DNA of 64,000 nt from Coxiella-like endosymbiont (GTDB lineage Bacteria > Pseudomonadota > Gammaproteobacteria > Coxiellales > Coxiellaceae): positions 703,501 to 767,500 of the forward strand of contig NZ_CP084737.1 of assembly GCF_024730665.1 (NCBI RefSeq). The letters are read 5' to 3'. Shown here piece after piece: positions 22,337 to 33,238 of this stretch. Position numbers and translations under genes: made by a program. The notes below the pieces were generated by a model that was not told the DNA's origin, ran no database searches, and was given only the letters and a program-made list of their open reading frames with translations. How positions within the stretch are numbered: the stretch's first letter is position 1; each line of letters opens with the position of its first letter.

Positions 22337-23947
22337 CTACCATCCTAGAATAATCAAGAAAATTCCCAGTCCAAATGTCGTCCATTGCCAAGGAATTATT
22401 GGTTTAGGTCCAATAATAAAACTCGTGATTGCGCTGACAAAAAGGCAATCCCAGCGCCGAAGATAAAAGTACATTTGTGTTTTTTTGGTGGTGCTGGCAG
22501 AGTTTCTCGGCGTTGGAAGTATTGACAGAAATTAGTTTTTTGTAGTACGTCATGGAATAGCCGCGGTATTTTTAAAGCCGCTTCGATAGTAGTAGGTAAC
22601 TCTTTTTTAGCCATCTTAAAAAATAACGAGGACTGCGCTGTTCACGCATCCAATTTTCAATAAGGGGCTTCGCTGTTTGCCAAAGATCCAAATCTGGATA
22701 TAGATAACGACTTAAGCCTTCAATATTGATCAATGTTTTTTGCAGCAGTAATAATTGAGGTTGTATTTCCATGTTGAATTGATCAGCGGTTTGAAATAAA
22801 CGCATTAATAATCGTCCAAATGAAATATCTTTTAAAGGTTTTTCGAAAATAGGTTCGCAAACAGTGCGAATAGCTGCCTCGAATTGATCAATTCGAGAAT
22901 CAGGAGAAATCCAGCTGGATTTCATGTGTAAGATAGCTACTTGTCGATAGTCTTGTTTAAAAAAAGCTTCCAAATTTTCTGCAATATAACGTTGATCTTG
23001 GGGGCTTAATGAACCCATGATTCCAAAATCGACGCTGAGGTATTTAGGATTTTCTGGATCGCTGACATCAACAAACAGATTGCCAGGATGCATATCTGCG
23101 TGGAAAAACTATCACGCAATACTTGTGTAAAAAAGATTTCAACACCATATTCAGCCAATTTTTTAAAATTAGTGTTAGCAGCTTTTAATTCGGTAATATT
23201 GGAAATACAAATTCCACGAATACGCTCCATCACCATTACATTACGATGGGCGTAATTCCAGTAAATTTTTGGCACATACATTTTTTCAGAGTTAGTGAAA
23301 TTACGTCTTAATTGAGAAGCATTCGCAGCCTCACGCATTAAATCAAGCTCGTAATGAATAGTCCGTTCAAATTCGGCAATCACTTTTATAGGTTTTAGGT
23401 GCTTACCACATTTTAAAAATTTGCGAGCTAATTTTGCACTCAAATACATTAATGCGATATCACGCTGAATCGTTTTAAAAATGTGGGGACGCAATACTTT
23501 CACAATAATCTCACTGCCGTCATATAGAGTGCCAGCGTGTACCTGGGCAATAGAAGCGGAAGCTAAAGGTTTTTCATCAAAACTGGCAAAACATGCTGAG
23601 ATAGATTTTCCATAGGCTTTTTCAACCATTTTTTTTGCGATTTTTCCTGGAAATGGCGGTACTTGATCTTGTAATTTTTCTAATTCTTCTACGATATCGT
23701 CTGGCAGGAAATCGCGTCGAGTAGAAAGCAGTTGTCCGAACTTAACAAAAATAGGTCCCAATTCTTCAAGTACAATGCGCAAAGATTCTCCTCGTGTTTT
23801 ACCTTTTTGGCCAAAACTCCATGGATTCAAATAACTTAACGTCCGTAACCACGGTGAAAATTCGCTAACTACAGGACGATTAAAGCCATGACGGAGAATA
23901 ATTAAATTAATTTGAATTAATCGGATTAATTGTAAGGGGCGTATCAT
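22337..23947 (-). CDS. ubiB: Ubiquinone biosynthesis protein UbiB, frame interrupted three times
   Basis: Membrane-anchored atypical kinase/ATPase required for ubiquinone synthesis. Rejoined it is about 537 residues. It shows the ABC1/UbiB signatures [19 protein letters not shown] (KxGQ motif), [11 protein letters not shown] (Ala-rich loop) and VMERIRG, then [10 protein letters not shown] and [10 protein letters not shown]. It ends in two hydrophobic segments, the second restored as [12 protein letters not shown]. Breaks at A5 23104-23108, T6 22603-22608 and A5 22439-22443 each need one added base. Last gene of ubiE-ubiJ-ubiB; its start overlaps the end of ubiJ by 4 bp. Confidence 0.94.
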
Positions 23948-24558
23948 GCAGATATGTCCCTTTTCCCCAGAAGATGATTAATTCGTGCTTCTGTGCGTTC
24001 TACATCGTACTGAAGATAGGTAATCGACTGCATAAAATAATCTACTTCTTCAAAAGTGGGCGTAAACCGAGCTTCTATTTGTAGATAATCTTTTATATTT
24101 TCACGCAATGTATCAGTGATAGATTTACCAATATCTCTTGCTCGATGAGCCCACACACTGATTTTGTGGGCAATGATATCACCCGTAACTTTTGATAAAT
24201 ATTCCTCCCAATCGATGTCAATATTCGACAGAATATCTCGCACTTCTTCTCCGAAATTTGTATTACCCATGATTTCAACAGTATTTTTAAATAAAGTAGA
24301 ACCTTTGCTTTTTGTAAATCCTACTTTGAATAAACTCAAAAATGTACTTACAATAGTTATGTCAGGTTCATTTCTGCAGGTGTTCAATAAACGGATTTTG
24401 GTTTGAGAAAGCAAAATAAAAAAATCAAGATTCCAGTCAGTGATTTCTATTTTAATAATTTTATTTCCCATATCAGACAAACGTTTAATGGTTTCAGGGT
24501 CAAGTTGTAGATAACCATTAAGTGCTTTTTCTAGCCCAGATAAGACTAATGCGAGCAT
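23944..24558 (-). CDS. ubiJ: Ubiquinone biosynthesis accessory factor UbiJ (SCP2 domain)
   Basis: SCP2-like lipid-binding protein that holds ubiquinone intermediates for the Ubi complex; partner of UbiK. 204 residues, intact, with an N-terminal hydrophobic stretch (LALVLSGLEKALNGYL), an SCP2 fold in the middle and a C-terminal coiled coil ending VERTEARINHLL. The stop overlaps the ubiB start, and its own start abuts the ubiE stop (24558), so translation is coupled across all three genes. Identification rests on both the sequence pattern and the ubiE-ubiJ-ubiB order conserved in proteobacteria. Confidence 0.9.
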   Translation of the reverse strand: MLALVLSGLEKALNGYLQLDPETIKRLSDMGNKIIKIEITDWNLDFFILLSQTKIRLLNTCRNEPDITIVSTFLSLFKVGFTKSKGSTLFKNTVEIMGNTNFGEEVRDILSNIDIDWEEYLSKVTGDIIAHKISVWAHRARDIGKSITDTLRENIKDYLQIEARFTPTFEEVDYFMQSITYLQYDVERTEARINHLLGKRDISA

Positions 24559-25310
24559 TAAAATTTATAACCTTTATGAATAGCAACGATACCGCCGCTT
24601 AAATTATGATAATCACAGTCTTCAAATCCAGCTTCGGCCATATAGCTAAGTAATGTTTCTTGATCTGGATGAACACGAATAGATTCTACTAAATAGCGAT
24701 AGCTTGCTTCGTCATTGGTGACTATCCTGCCTAGCCAAGGTAACCATTTAAAGGAATAAATATCATAAAGAATTTTTAATAGTGCTGATGTTGGTTTGGA
24801 AAATTCTAAAATAGTTGTAAAGCCACCTGGTTTTAAAGCGCAATAGATCGATCGAAGCGTCTTCATCTTATCTGTCATATTTCGAAGTCCAAAGCCAATA
24901 ATAACGCGATCAAAAGAATTATCAGGAAAAGGAAGGTTTTCCGCATCAGCCTGTATAAGCTTAACGTTCTTGAAAATTCCTTGATCTAATAATCGGTTAC
25001 GCCCTATTGATAGCATGGTTACATTAATATCTGCTAATATAACTTCTCCATCGTCGCCGACAAGAAGGCTTATTTTTTGAGTGAGATCTCCTGTACCGCC
25101 AGCCAAATCCAAGATTCGTTGACCTTGCTGCAAGCAGCAAAGCGTCACAGCAAAACGTTTCCAACAGCGGTGAATGCCTAAAGACATTAAATCGTTCATT
25201 AAATCATATTTTTCAGCTACGGATCTAAACACTTTTTCTACTTTGGTAGTTTTTTCATACTGATGGATGGATTGGTAGCCAAAATGGGTGGTTTTTTCTG
25301 TCTTACTCAT
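24558..25310 (-). CDS. ubiE: Ubiquinone/menaquinone C-methyltransferase UbiE
   Basis: SAM-dependent methyltransferase of the benzoquinol ring. 250 residues, intact. It shows [21 protein letters not shown] at the N-terminus, SAM-binding motif [13 protein letters not shown], then [27 protein letters not shown] and [15 protein letters not shown]. First gene of the ubiE-ubiJ-ubiB operon. Its cosubstrate comes from MetK, encoded 6 kb away. Confidence 0.96.
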   Translation of the reverse strand: MSKTEKTTHFGYQSIHQYEKTTKVEKVFRSVAEKYDLMNDLMSLGIHRCWKRFAVTLCCLQQGQRILDLAGGTGDLTQKISLLVGDDGEVILADINVTMLSIGRNRLLDQGIFKNVKLIQADAENLPFPDNSFDRVIIGFGLRNMTDKMKTLRSIYCALKPGGFTTILEFSKPTSALLKILYDIYSFKWLPWLGRIVTNDEASYRYLVESIRVHPDQETLLSYMAEAGFEDCDYHNLSGGIVAIHKGYKF

Positions 25311-25420
25311 GTGCTAATCATAGCTTGCCCATGAGACCAGAGCAACCCGCCATTACACATTGACTACATCAAAACGGCATAATCTACAATGCGGGTCAGA
25401 AGTACTTTTTCTCTTATAAA

Positions 25421-25627
25421 TTATGATTCACAGTAAGTTAGAGAGGAATACTTAAAAATTTTAACGTGTATGAGTAATAATTCTTCTAAAATACTCCATT
25501 TGGCATATTCAAATAAATTGTTTCGATTACTCTTGTAAGAGAGTGCCTCGCTAATAAGTTCCACGGCTTTTGATTTCACGCCTACCCACAATTCAGGAGA
25601 AAATCTTGTAAGAGTGGACCATGACAC
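25421..25627 (-). CDS. Unrecognised 68-codon ORF
   Basis: Open frame between ubiE and trpS on the minus strand. The central part (LWVGVKSKAVELISEALSYKSN) reads like genuine protein and faintly like a phasin-type helix, but I cannot place it. There is no good ribosome-binding sequence. The surrounding 425 bp holds nothing else I recognise. It could be a scrap of a longer lost gene. Confidence 0.25.
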   Translation of the reverse strand: MSWSTLTRFSPELWVGVKSKAVELISEALSYKSNRNNLFEYAKWSILEELLLIHVKIFKYSSLTYCES

Positions 25628-25735
25628 TAATCTCTCACCTGTCCTGTACAGCGTTTAAATACGTACCTGAATCGAAATTCTCTCATTAATGTACACTTTT
25701 CGATATAAAGCATGTCTTGACTTTTTGAGAATGCC

Positions 25736-26815
25736 TCAAGGATAGAAATAATTCTGCTTCACTGCCTCTTTTACTAGAAATAAGGTCTCTTCGGCAATTT
25801 TATTCGCACGAGCAGATCCTTCTTGCAAAATTTTCTGAATTTCTATCTGATCTTTTTCATACTCAATGCGTCTTTTTTGGATGGGTTTAAGAAATTCCAA
25901 CAACACATCCACTAATCTTTTTTACATTCTACATCGCCAATTTTACCTTCACGATAGCGTTGCTTAGCTTCTTCTATCCAATTCTTATCAGGATTAAATA
26001 TGTCATGAAAGATCCATAAAGGATTATTTTCAATCGTTCCAGGATCACTAGCATATAGACGATTAGGGTCCGTATACATGTTCATTATTTTTTTTGCACA
26101 ATTCCAGGGGAATCACTCAAAAAAATCGCGTTATTTAACGACTTACTCATCTTTAACAATTGACCATTTTTACCAAATCCACCTGTACCAACTAAACGTC
26201 GTATACGTCCCATTCTCGTTTTCGGTATAGGAAACAATCCCCCTGCTTTAATATAATCTTTATCTTCCGTATCCGGACTAATACCGCAATACACTTGGCT
26301 AAAGCGGCGAGCTACTTCGCGAGTAAGTTCTAAATGCGACACTTGGTCTTCTCCTACTGGTACGACTTCAGCACGCATAGATAAAATATCAGCTACTTGC
26401 ATAATTGGGTAGAATAAAAACCCCATTGAATAATTATTCCCTAATTCTTTATCTCGAATTTCATCTTTAATAGTCGGATTTCGCATTAATCGATGGAATG
26501 GAATTAGCATGCTAAAAAAGCTGTCAATTCAAAAATTGCGGGTACATCAGTTTCAACAAAAATTGTACTTTTTTTCGGATCAATACCGGCTGCTAAATAA
26601 TCGAGAACGATGTCTAATGTACTTTGTCGAATCGCTTTAGGCTGATTTATACGAGTCGTAAACGCATGCGTATTAGCTAACAAGAAATAACATTCATATT
26701 CATTCTGAAGTAAGACTCGATTCTCCACAGAACCAACCCAATGGCCTAGGTGTAAACGACCTGTTGGTGTATCACCAGTAAGCAAGCGTGATTGATATAC
26801 AGAATTTGACATCAC
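25736..26815 (-). CDS. trpS: Tryptophanyl-tRNA synthetase, frame interrupted three times
   Basis: Charges tRNA-Trp. The rejoined enzyme is about 360 residues, ending KQNYFYP at a TGA at 25736-25738. It has HIGH-type motif GDTPTGRLHLGHWVGS, VGEDQVSHLELTREVARRF and KMSKS loop KMSKSLNNAI. Breaks at A6 26514-26519, T8 26088-26095 and T6 25918-25923 are all repaired by one added base; the last two thirds otherwise read through perfectly. No second trpS is seen in this window. Divergent from the glycosyltransferase gene at 27645. Confidence 0.94.
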
Positions 26816-27644
26816 GTCATCATCTCTAGTTCATCTTAGTGTGTCAACACTCAAAATTGATGAAGAATAAAAACTTAAAGGCCGCCTGAGTCTCATCCCC
26901 AGCAGTTAAATTTGCTCCTGATCAGGAGCAAATTTAACTGCTGGGAGATGGGGAAGTAAATAGCTACTTTACTTGTCGAAACGATATACCACTGGGCAAG
27001 TCCCTTATATAAGGTCCGATTTAATCGCAAGATCAAGGGAAGCTTACTAGCTTGTCAATGAAGTTTAAAAATAGATGAGACAAAACTCCATCGAAACAAA
27101 TAAATAACGAAATTGTTTATACCGCAAAAGATAAAAAGACACGCCAAATTACAGCTGCTATTTTAATTCCTATACATTGTATTAGAAAATATAATTATTT
27201 ATATAATACGACAAACTAAATTTATTTTTGACTGAAGAAAAAATCAATGTTACTTGTCATCTGTCGCCTATATGATGGCTCTAAAAGATTATAAAGGGAC
27301 TATAATCACATTTTGCGCTATTCAATTAAAGAGAACTGACAAAAAAATGCTGATGATATTCTTCCTCTTGAGAGTAGCAGTAATGAAAATTTAATCGCGA
27401 TTTGTTAGTCGTCAGAATTTAATTAAAATTAAAAAAAGCAACTTATTCAAAACCTTTGGCTATCAAAGTAGTAACGAATGCGATAAATCAGATTATTCTT
27501 AAAAAACTCGTTAAGCAATAAGTTGTGAAAACATCATATCTAATTTCATATCGATAGTGCCTATGGTGATTTTGTGCTCTTAAAAAAGTCGACACAATTA
27601 AGAATTAGTAGCTTCATCTATTCATTGATTAAAATCATAAAATT
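26816..27644. other. Divergent intergenic region with palindrome
   Basis: 829 bp between trpS (minus) and the glycosyltransferase (plus). No protein is recognisable. It contains the palindrome at 26898-26945 and must hold promoters in both directions, which I cannot pinpoint. Confidence 0.5.
26898..26945. repeat. Perfect 48-bp palindrome without spacer
   Basis: 24-bp arms meet with no spacer between positions 26921 and 26922, around the core CTCCTGATCAGGAG. It begins 83 bp upstream of the trpS start codon, inside a divergent promoter region, so it is not an ordinary terminator. Options are an operator for a dimeric regulator, a relic of a small inverted-repeat element, or a 5' UTR hairpin. 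Confidence 0.88.
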
Positions 27645-28769
27645 ATGAATCTCGCGCATATTCGTTCTGTAGGTATTCTTCGATTAGGTGCACTGGGTGA
27701 CGTGTGTCTTACCGTACCATTAGTTCGTCTTTTACAGAAACATCTTCCTCACGTAGAAATTCACTGGATTATTAATCGACTTTTATATGATTTCGTAGAA
27801 GGATTGCCGAGAATCAAATTTATCGTTGTAAATAAACCAAGATCTATTAAAGATTATTGGCGTTATTACAGACAGTTAAGATCTTATTTTTTTGATGTGT
27901 TATTGTTGCCTCAGGCTACGCTACGATCGAATTTTTTATGTTTGTTAACGAAAGCTAAAATTAAATATGGTTATGGAAAATTATGTAGCCGAGATTTGCA
28001 ATATCTCTTTGTAGATCGTACAGTGATATCTAAACGGGAACACCTGTTAGAAAGTTTTTTACGGTTCGTTGAGCCTTTTGGAATTACCGACAAAACCATT
28101 AAGTGGGAACTGCCTATTAATGCGGACGACCGCGCATGGGCGAAAAAGCAAATAGATGGATATTTAGGGAAATGGTTAGCGATTTGTCCTGCTGCAAGTA
28201 AAGAAGAGCGCAATTGGTTTTGTGAGCGCTACGCTGAGGTTGTTAACAAATTAAAAAAAAATTGGAATTTTAATGTTGTTTTGGTGGGAGGACTAAGCAC
28301 TTTAGAAAAAGAAATGGCCAATGAGATTAATAATCAGTTAGAGGTGCCCTCTCTCAATCTTGTTGGAAAAAGTTCATTAAAACAGCTAACTGCATTGTTA
28401 GGCGAAGTCGATGTTTTATTGTCGCCTGACACAGGTCCTTTACATATTGCTCAGGCGATGGGAACGCCTGTGGTTGGGCTCTATGCGGTAGCGCCTCCTG
28501 AAAAGACAGGACCTTATTTTTCTCAACAATGGGTCGTCAATAAATTCCCAGAAGCGGTAAAAACTATTTTAGGGAAAGATCCTGAAAAAATAAGTTGGCG
28601 CGAACGAGTTCATTATCGCGAAGCTATGGCGCTAATTACTGTAGATGAAGTTAAACATAAACTCGAACAAATATTTTCAGGAACGAAAAAAAAATGCTCA
28701 CTATCCATGAGAATTTTTAAATTTTTTAAAAATATTTTTAAACAGATAATGTCATTCCCGGGTAAGTAA
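27645..28769 (+). CDS. Glycosyltransferase family 9 (heptosyltransferase-like)
   Basis: Lipopolysaccharide heptosyltransferase-type enzyme that adds core sugars on the inner face of the cytoplasmic membrane. 374 residues. N-terminal RLGALGDVCLTVPLVRLL and C-terminal LLSPDTGPLHIAQAMGTPVVGLY are the two hallmark motifs of GT9. It keeps an A9 run (28253-28261) in frame. The end is uncertain: after A9 at 28687-28695 the tail CSLSMRIFKFFKNIFK may be a frameshift product, the other frame closing soon after at 28710s. Works in the same pathway as gmhB and waaA in this window. WaaC, WaaF or WaaQ cannot be told apart by eye. Confidence 0.85.
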   Translation: MNLAHIRSVGILRLGALGDVCLTVPLVRLLQKHLPHVEIHWIINRLLYDFVEGLPRIKFIVVNKPRSIKDYWRYYRQLRSYFFDVLLLPQATLRSNFLCLLTKAKIKYGYGKLCSRDLQYLFVDRTVISKREHLLESFLRFVEPFGITDKTIKWELPINADDRAWAKKQIDGYLGKWLAICPAASKEERNWFCERYAEVVNKLKKNWNFNVVLVGGLSTLEKEMANEINNQLEVPSLNLVGKSSLKQLTALLGEVDVLLSPDTGPLHIAQAMGTPVVGLYAVAPPEKTGPYFSQQWVVNKFPEAVKTILGKDPEKISWRERVHYREAMALITVDEVKHKLEQIFSGTKKKCSLSMRIFKFFKNIFKQIMSFPGK

Positions 28770-29871
28770 GAAGGGATCTGTAGCTACTAGCATAAGTTTT
28801 TGTCTGATCTCACTTTCCGCGAGAATGGTCCCTTTTGATTAAACTTAAAATGCCATGTTGCTTAAACACAAATCCTCCACTACTCACCTTAATGTGGTAT
28901 CTTGGCTTCGCCTGTGAATGTTGCTTCGACCGCTTTCTGACTTATTGCTAGTGCTAAGAAAATAAAAATTTTTAACTATTTCTTCATAGCAACACAGTAG
29001 TTGTTAAGCAGCTGCTATAGGTAATCAGACAGTTTTAATTGTTCCGTTTTATCAGGAGAGAACTCAGAACGATTTGTTCAGTGTCATAAAATAATCTCGG
29101 AGGCATAAAAATTCTAAAAGTTTTTATTTCCTGTTAAAAGCAGTTAACTAATTGTATGCACAGAAGTTATTTTAGAAGATACGAATTTTGGAAATGTATT
29201 AATTCCAGAAATGGAACATGATGGAGAATGAGTTATTGAAGTAAAGGTTGTGGATTATGAGAAAGGATCAATGTATTATAGCCATTTCAATTTAGATTGG
29301 AAGGAAAGCTATTAACGCTCTCCGCTCTTGCTCCTGAACGTGTCCAATTATCAAAAAGGATCATAAAAACGAATCCACTGCCTTAATTAATTGAGAGATT
29401 AAAAATAGTGATAGAATTCAGACTGCGAGAAGTGTAAATTTCGATTGCGAAAGTTGAATCTCAGTAATAAAAATTATTATCAGCAAAATCACAAGATTTA
29501 ATTAATAGTAAATAGTAGATGTTCATTAATGAAAGAATTAGGAGATTTTCAGGCAACATTAAATTGCCTTGAAGACGAAAAATCTCTCCTAAGAGCTATT
29601 AAATTAGGATACTCAGAAAAACTGAAGTTTTAGTTATAAAGATAGGCTCCTGTTAGGACTCTTTCATTAAGAGTTTTTACACTGAGAATCTAGGTCTTAT
29701 CAAATTTTTTTTGAGGAAAAGAAGAGACGGCGCGGCGGTTGCCGCGGAAAATCGTTATATCTCCTTATTAGAGTTATATTATTTTGAGACATCAAAAGGA
29801 AGCTGAAGAAGGTGCTGCTAAGAGTTGATATTCCCACTTAGTTGGTCACTGTTAGCACTTGTCTTTGTTAC
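28770..29871. other. Decayed tract downstream of the glycosyltransferase
   Basis: 1.1 kb. Short protein-like scraps occur on plus (about 29165-29310, about 29528-29635) with stops between. I cannot assign them. If a purK gene once followed purE, as in many bacteria, no trace of its ATP-grasp motifs is visible here. Confidence 0.4.
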
Positions 29872-30434
29872 TTATCCAGCTCGTAAGACCTCACCTGTAA
29901 TAGCATCGCGAATTTCTGTGGGACGGCAAGAAGGTCCGATAGGGCCTTCAAGAATCCTATTTATTTGATTGCCAAAAATCATGCGCAATATTCTAACATT
30001 CCGAATAGGCTGTTCCCATTTTCGGTTTGCACTGGTTGAAACGATAGGCCCACCGAACCTATAACATAATAATTTTGCTATTAGGTGATCGGTAAGGCGA
30101 ATAGCAATAGTAGGATGTTTTCCCCGAATCCATGAGGGCGCCTCTGAACTCGCCGGAAAAACCCATGTAACAGGGCCTGGCCAACTCTGAAATATACGAG
30201 CGAGTGATTTAGGGTCAATAGGTTGCGTCAGAGTGGCCACTTGTTTCCACGCAGAAGCAATTAAAATAAAGCCTTTTTCAAGAGGGCGCTTTTTCAGTAT
30301 CAATAATTGAGTAACAGCGTTATGATTAAAAGGATCGCAGCCTAATCCATAAACAGACTCCGTTGGATAAGCAATAATGCCCCCTGTCTGAGTTCAGTGA
30401 CTGCGTCGTTAATTGATTGGATAAAATCATCCAT
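29872..30434 (-). CDS. tsaC: Threonylcarbamoyl-AMP synthase TsaC (YrdC/RimN), one frame break
   Basis: First enzyme of N6-threonylcarbamoyladenosine (t6A) synthesis at tRNA position 37. Rejoined it is 187 residues, as usual for TsaC (E. coli 190). The restored N-terminus reads [18 protein letters not shown], the substrate-binding signature, followed by [34 protein letters not shown] and SEIRD-like [16 protein letters not shown]. The break is at C5 30380-30384, one of the few in a G/C run; one added base fixes it. Starts 5 bp after the purE stop, so it is in one operon with smg-topA-purE. Confidence 0.92.
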
Positions 30435-30438
30435 AAAC

Positions 30439-30939
30439 TTATAACGCTTTTTGGAGTTTCTCATCCGCCTCTTTCAAATCATTCTCATTCAGTTCTCGTT
30501 TTTCTCGTAATTTTTTTGCAATACCTGCATCCTGAAGAGCCATAATTTGTACCGCTAAAATCGCTGCATTTTTAGCACCTGCTTTCCCGATAGCTGTACA
30601 AGCGACAGGGATACCACCGGGCATTTGCACGGTCGATAACAAGGCATCTAGCCCACCAAGACTGCCACCTGCCATAGGAACGCCGATTACTGGTTTAATG
30701 GTATGTGCCGCCACAGTACCAGCCAAGTGCGCTGCCAATCCCGCCGCTGCAATAAAAACTGCACAGCCACGCTTGTCTGCGTCTTTAACAAATTTAATAG
30801 TTATTGTAGGATTGCGATGCGCTGACAATATATGCGCTTCAAAAGCAACACCAAAAGATTTTAATTCAATAAAAGCTGCTTCCATGGCAGTAATATCACT
30901 ATCGGATCCAAGCAAAATAGCAACAAAAGATTTATTCAT
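30439..30939 (-). CDS. purE: N5-carboxyaminoimidazole ribonucleotide mutase PurE
   Basis: Purine pathway enzyme that interconverts N5-CAIR and CAIR. 166 residues, intact. Signature segments: ILLGSDSD at residues 8-15, ILSAHRNP, FIAAAGLAAHLAGTVAAHT, GVPMAGGSLGGLDALLSTVQMP. Class I PurE needs a partner PurK to make N5-CAIR; no purK is visible nearby. The start overlaps the topA stop by 8 bp, so it is translationally coupled. Confidence 0.96.
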   Translation of the reverse strand: MNKSFVAILLGSDSDITAMEAAFIELKSFGVAFEAHILSAHRNPTITIKFVKDADKRGCAVFIAAAGLAAHLAGTVAAHTIKPVIGVPMAGGSLGGLDALLSTVQMPGGIPVACTAIGKAGAKNAAILAVQIMALQDAGIAKKLREKRELNENDLKEADEKLQKAL

Positions 30940-33238
30940 CGATTTCTACCTCGCCTTCAGAATAAGGTTCCGCAAAATTACAGTCCTTTTGGATACATAT
31001 CTTTTCTATACCTCTATTTTTAGTAATTTTTATCGATAAAATTGGCCAATGGCATTTTTGGCATTCTTTCGCAATAGGTTTGTTCCAGATCGCGTAATCG
31101 CAATCTGGATAATGCATGCAAGAATAAAAGATTTTCCCTCGACGAGTTTTACGTTGCAAAATAGTGCCCTTATTACACTTCGGACAAGTCACGCTGGTAT
31201 CTTGAGGTTTCTTTAGTGATTCCATATAGTTGCAATTAGGATAACCTCTGCAGCCGATGAATCTCCCATAGAGCCCTGCCCTAATAATTAAATTCGATTG
31301 GCATACTGGACATTGTCGTCCATCCACCGTTTTCTGAGATTCATCAGCGGTAATTTCAGTTAAATTACGGGTATAATCGCAATCTGGATATGCAGTGCAA
31401 CCGATAAATCGTCCTCGTTTTCCGAGTCGAATAGATAATTGAGCCACACATTTAGGACATTTTTCATCGATTTTTTCTTGTGTCACATCGCTGCGTTTCA
31501 CTGTTTTTTCAGCAAGATCCACCAAATTTTTAAACGTCGACCAAAATGATTCTAAAACAGGGATCCACGCCTTTCCACCGCGTGCAATATCGTCTAGCTC
31601 ATCTTCTAATTTCGCTGTAAATCCATAATCCACGTATTTCGTGAAATAATGCGTCAAAAATCGATTTACTACACGACCAATGTCAGTCGCTACAAAGCGC
31701 CTGTTATTCACATCGACGTATTTTCGATTCTTGAGAGTTGCAATAATGCTCGCATAAGTAGAGGGTCGACCGATATCGTATTCTTCCAATGCCTTTATTA
31801 GGCCCGCTTCCGTATAGCGTGCCGGAGGTTCAGTAAAATGTTGCTCACCTTTAATTTTGCTTACATCAACGGTTTGTCTTTCTTCAAGTAGAGAAAGCAT
31901 TTTGATATCTCCTTCGTCGTCTTTTTTCTGATCATCACTTGTTTCCTGGTAAACATTAATAAAGCCTGGATTTACAATAGCAGAACCATTAGTACGAAAA
32001 AGTGCATTGGAGGTACTTAAGTCAATTGATACTGTGTGTAAAGTAGCCTCAATCATTTGGCAGGAAACGGTGCGTTTCCAGATCAAAGTGTAGAGCTTTA
32101 ATTGATCACTGTTTAAATATTTTTTTAATTTCTCTGGGACGCGAAAAGCAGACGTTGGACGTATGGCTTCATGAGCTTCTTGCGCATTTTTGGATTTAGT
32201 TTTGTAAATGCGTGTTTTAGTTGGCATATTTCCAAATCCATATTTTTCTTTAATTAATTCGCGAATTTCTTGTAAGGCTTCTGGTGCTAATATAACCGAG
32301 TCAGTTCGCATATAAGTAATAAGGCCAATCGCACCTTCTTTACCGACATTCACTCCCTCATATAATTGCTGCGCAATTTGCATTGTTTTAGAAGAAGAAA
32401 AACCTAATTTGCGCGCTGCTTCTTGTTGCATAGTTGAAGTTATAAAAGGAGGAGCAGGATTTCGTTTGCGTTCACGCTTAACAACTTTAGTAATAGTAAG
32501 CTTCTTACCATTCACTGATTTTGTAATCGCTTCACAGATTTTATTTGCGGTTTTTTCATCCGTTATAGAAAATTGTTCGATTTTCTCATTTTGAAACTCA
32601 ATTAAGCGTGCATCGAAATTTTGTTTTTGTAAATGACAGTCTGCATGAATCGTCCAATGTTCCTGACTTTTAAAATTCTCAATTTCAATTTCTCTTTCAA
32701 CAACTAACCGCAATGCGGGGCTTTGAACGCGACCTGCCGACAACCCGGGGCGAATTTTTCGCCATAATAGCGGCGATAAATTAAAACCGACCAGATAATC
32801 CAATGCGCGACGCGCTTGTTGCGCATTCACTAAATCCATTGAAATATCACGAGGATGTTCAATGGCATTTTGAACAGCTTTTTTAGTAATCTGATGAAAA
32901 ACAATGCGGGAAAATGTTTTATTTTTTAGCGTATTCTTCGCCTCTAGCATGCGTTTCACATGCCAAGCAATAGCTTCGCCTTCGCGGTCGGGGTCGGTAG
33001 CGAGATATAAGTTGTCGCAATTTTTTAATGTTTTTGCGATAGCATCCATGTGGCGCACATTACGTCCGATTGCTTGATGATACATTTTAAAATGATCATT
33101 CGGGTCAACGGCTCCTTCTTTGGGGACTAGATCGCATACGTGACCATAAGAAGCCATTACTTTAAAATCTTTTCCCAAATACTTTTCAATCGTCTTCGCT
33201 TTTGCGGGCGATTCGACCACCACTACTGATTTAACCAT
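30932..33238 (-). CDS. topA: DNA topoisomerase I
   Basis: Relaxes negative supercoils behind RNA polymerase. 768 residues from the ATG at 33238 (MVKSVVVVESPAKAKTIEKYLG); an upstream in-frame ATG at 33256 lies in the smg coding end. TOPRIM DPDREGEAIAWH, active-site tyrosine in LITYMRTDS, and four C-terminal C4 zinc-ribbon units (for example CPKCVAQLSIRLGKRGRF, then CTAYPDC). It is the longest intact gene in the window although it holds several A/T runs of six. Overlaps smg by 8 bp and purE by 8 bp. Confidence 0.97.
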   Translation of the reverse strand: MVKSVVVVESPAKAKTIEKYLGKDFKVMASYGHVCDLVPKEGAVDPNDHFKMYHQAIGRNVRHMDAIAKTLKNCDNLYLATDPDREGEAIAWHVKRMLEAKNTLKNKTFSRIVFHQITKKAVQNAIEHPRDISMDLVNAQQARRALDYLVGFNLSPLLWRKIRPGLSAGRVQSPALRLVVEREIEIENFKSQEHWTIHADCHLQKQNFDARLIEFQNEKIEQFSITDEKTANKICEAITKSVNGKKLTITKVVKRERKRNPAPPFITSTMQQEAARKLGFSSSKTMQIAQQLYEGVNVGKEGAIGLITYMRTDSVILAPEALQEIRELIKEKYGFGNMPTKTRIYKTKSKNAQEAHEAIRPTSAFRVPEKLKKYLNSDQLKLYTLIWKRTVSCQMIEATLHTVSIDLSTSNALFRTNGSAIVNPGFINVYQETSDDQKKDDEGDIKMLSLLEERQTVDVSKIKGEQHFTEPPARYTEAGLIKALEEYDIGRPSTYASIIATLKNRKYVDVNNRRFVATDIGRVVNRFLTHYFTKYVDYGFTAKLEDELDDIARGGKAWIPVLESFWSTFKNLVDLAEKTVKRSDVTQEKIDEKCPKCVAQLSIRLGKRGRFIGCTAYPDCDYTRNLTEITADESQKTVDGRQCPVCQSNLIIRAGLYGRFIGCRGYPNCNYMESLKKPQDTSVTCPKCNKGTILQRKTRRGKIFYSCMHYPDCDYAIWNKPIAKECQKCHWPILSIKITKNRGIEKICIQKDCNFAEPYSEGEVEIDE

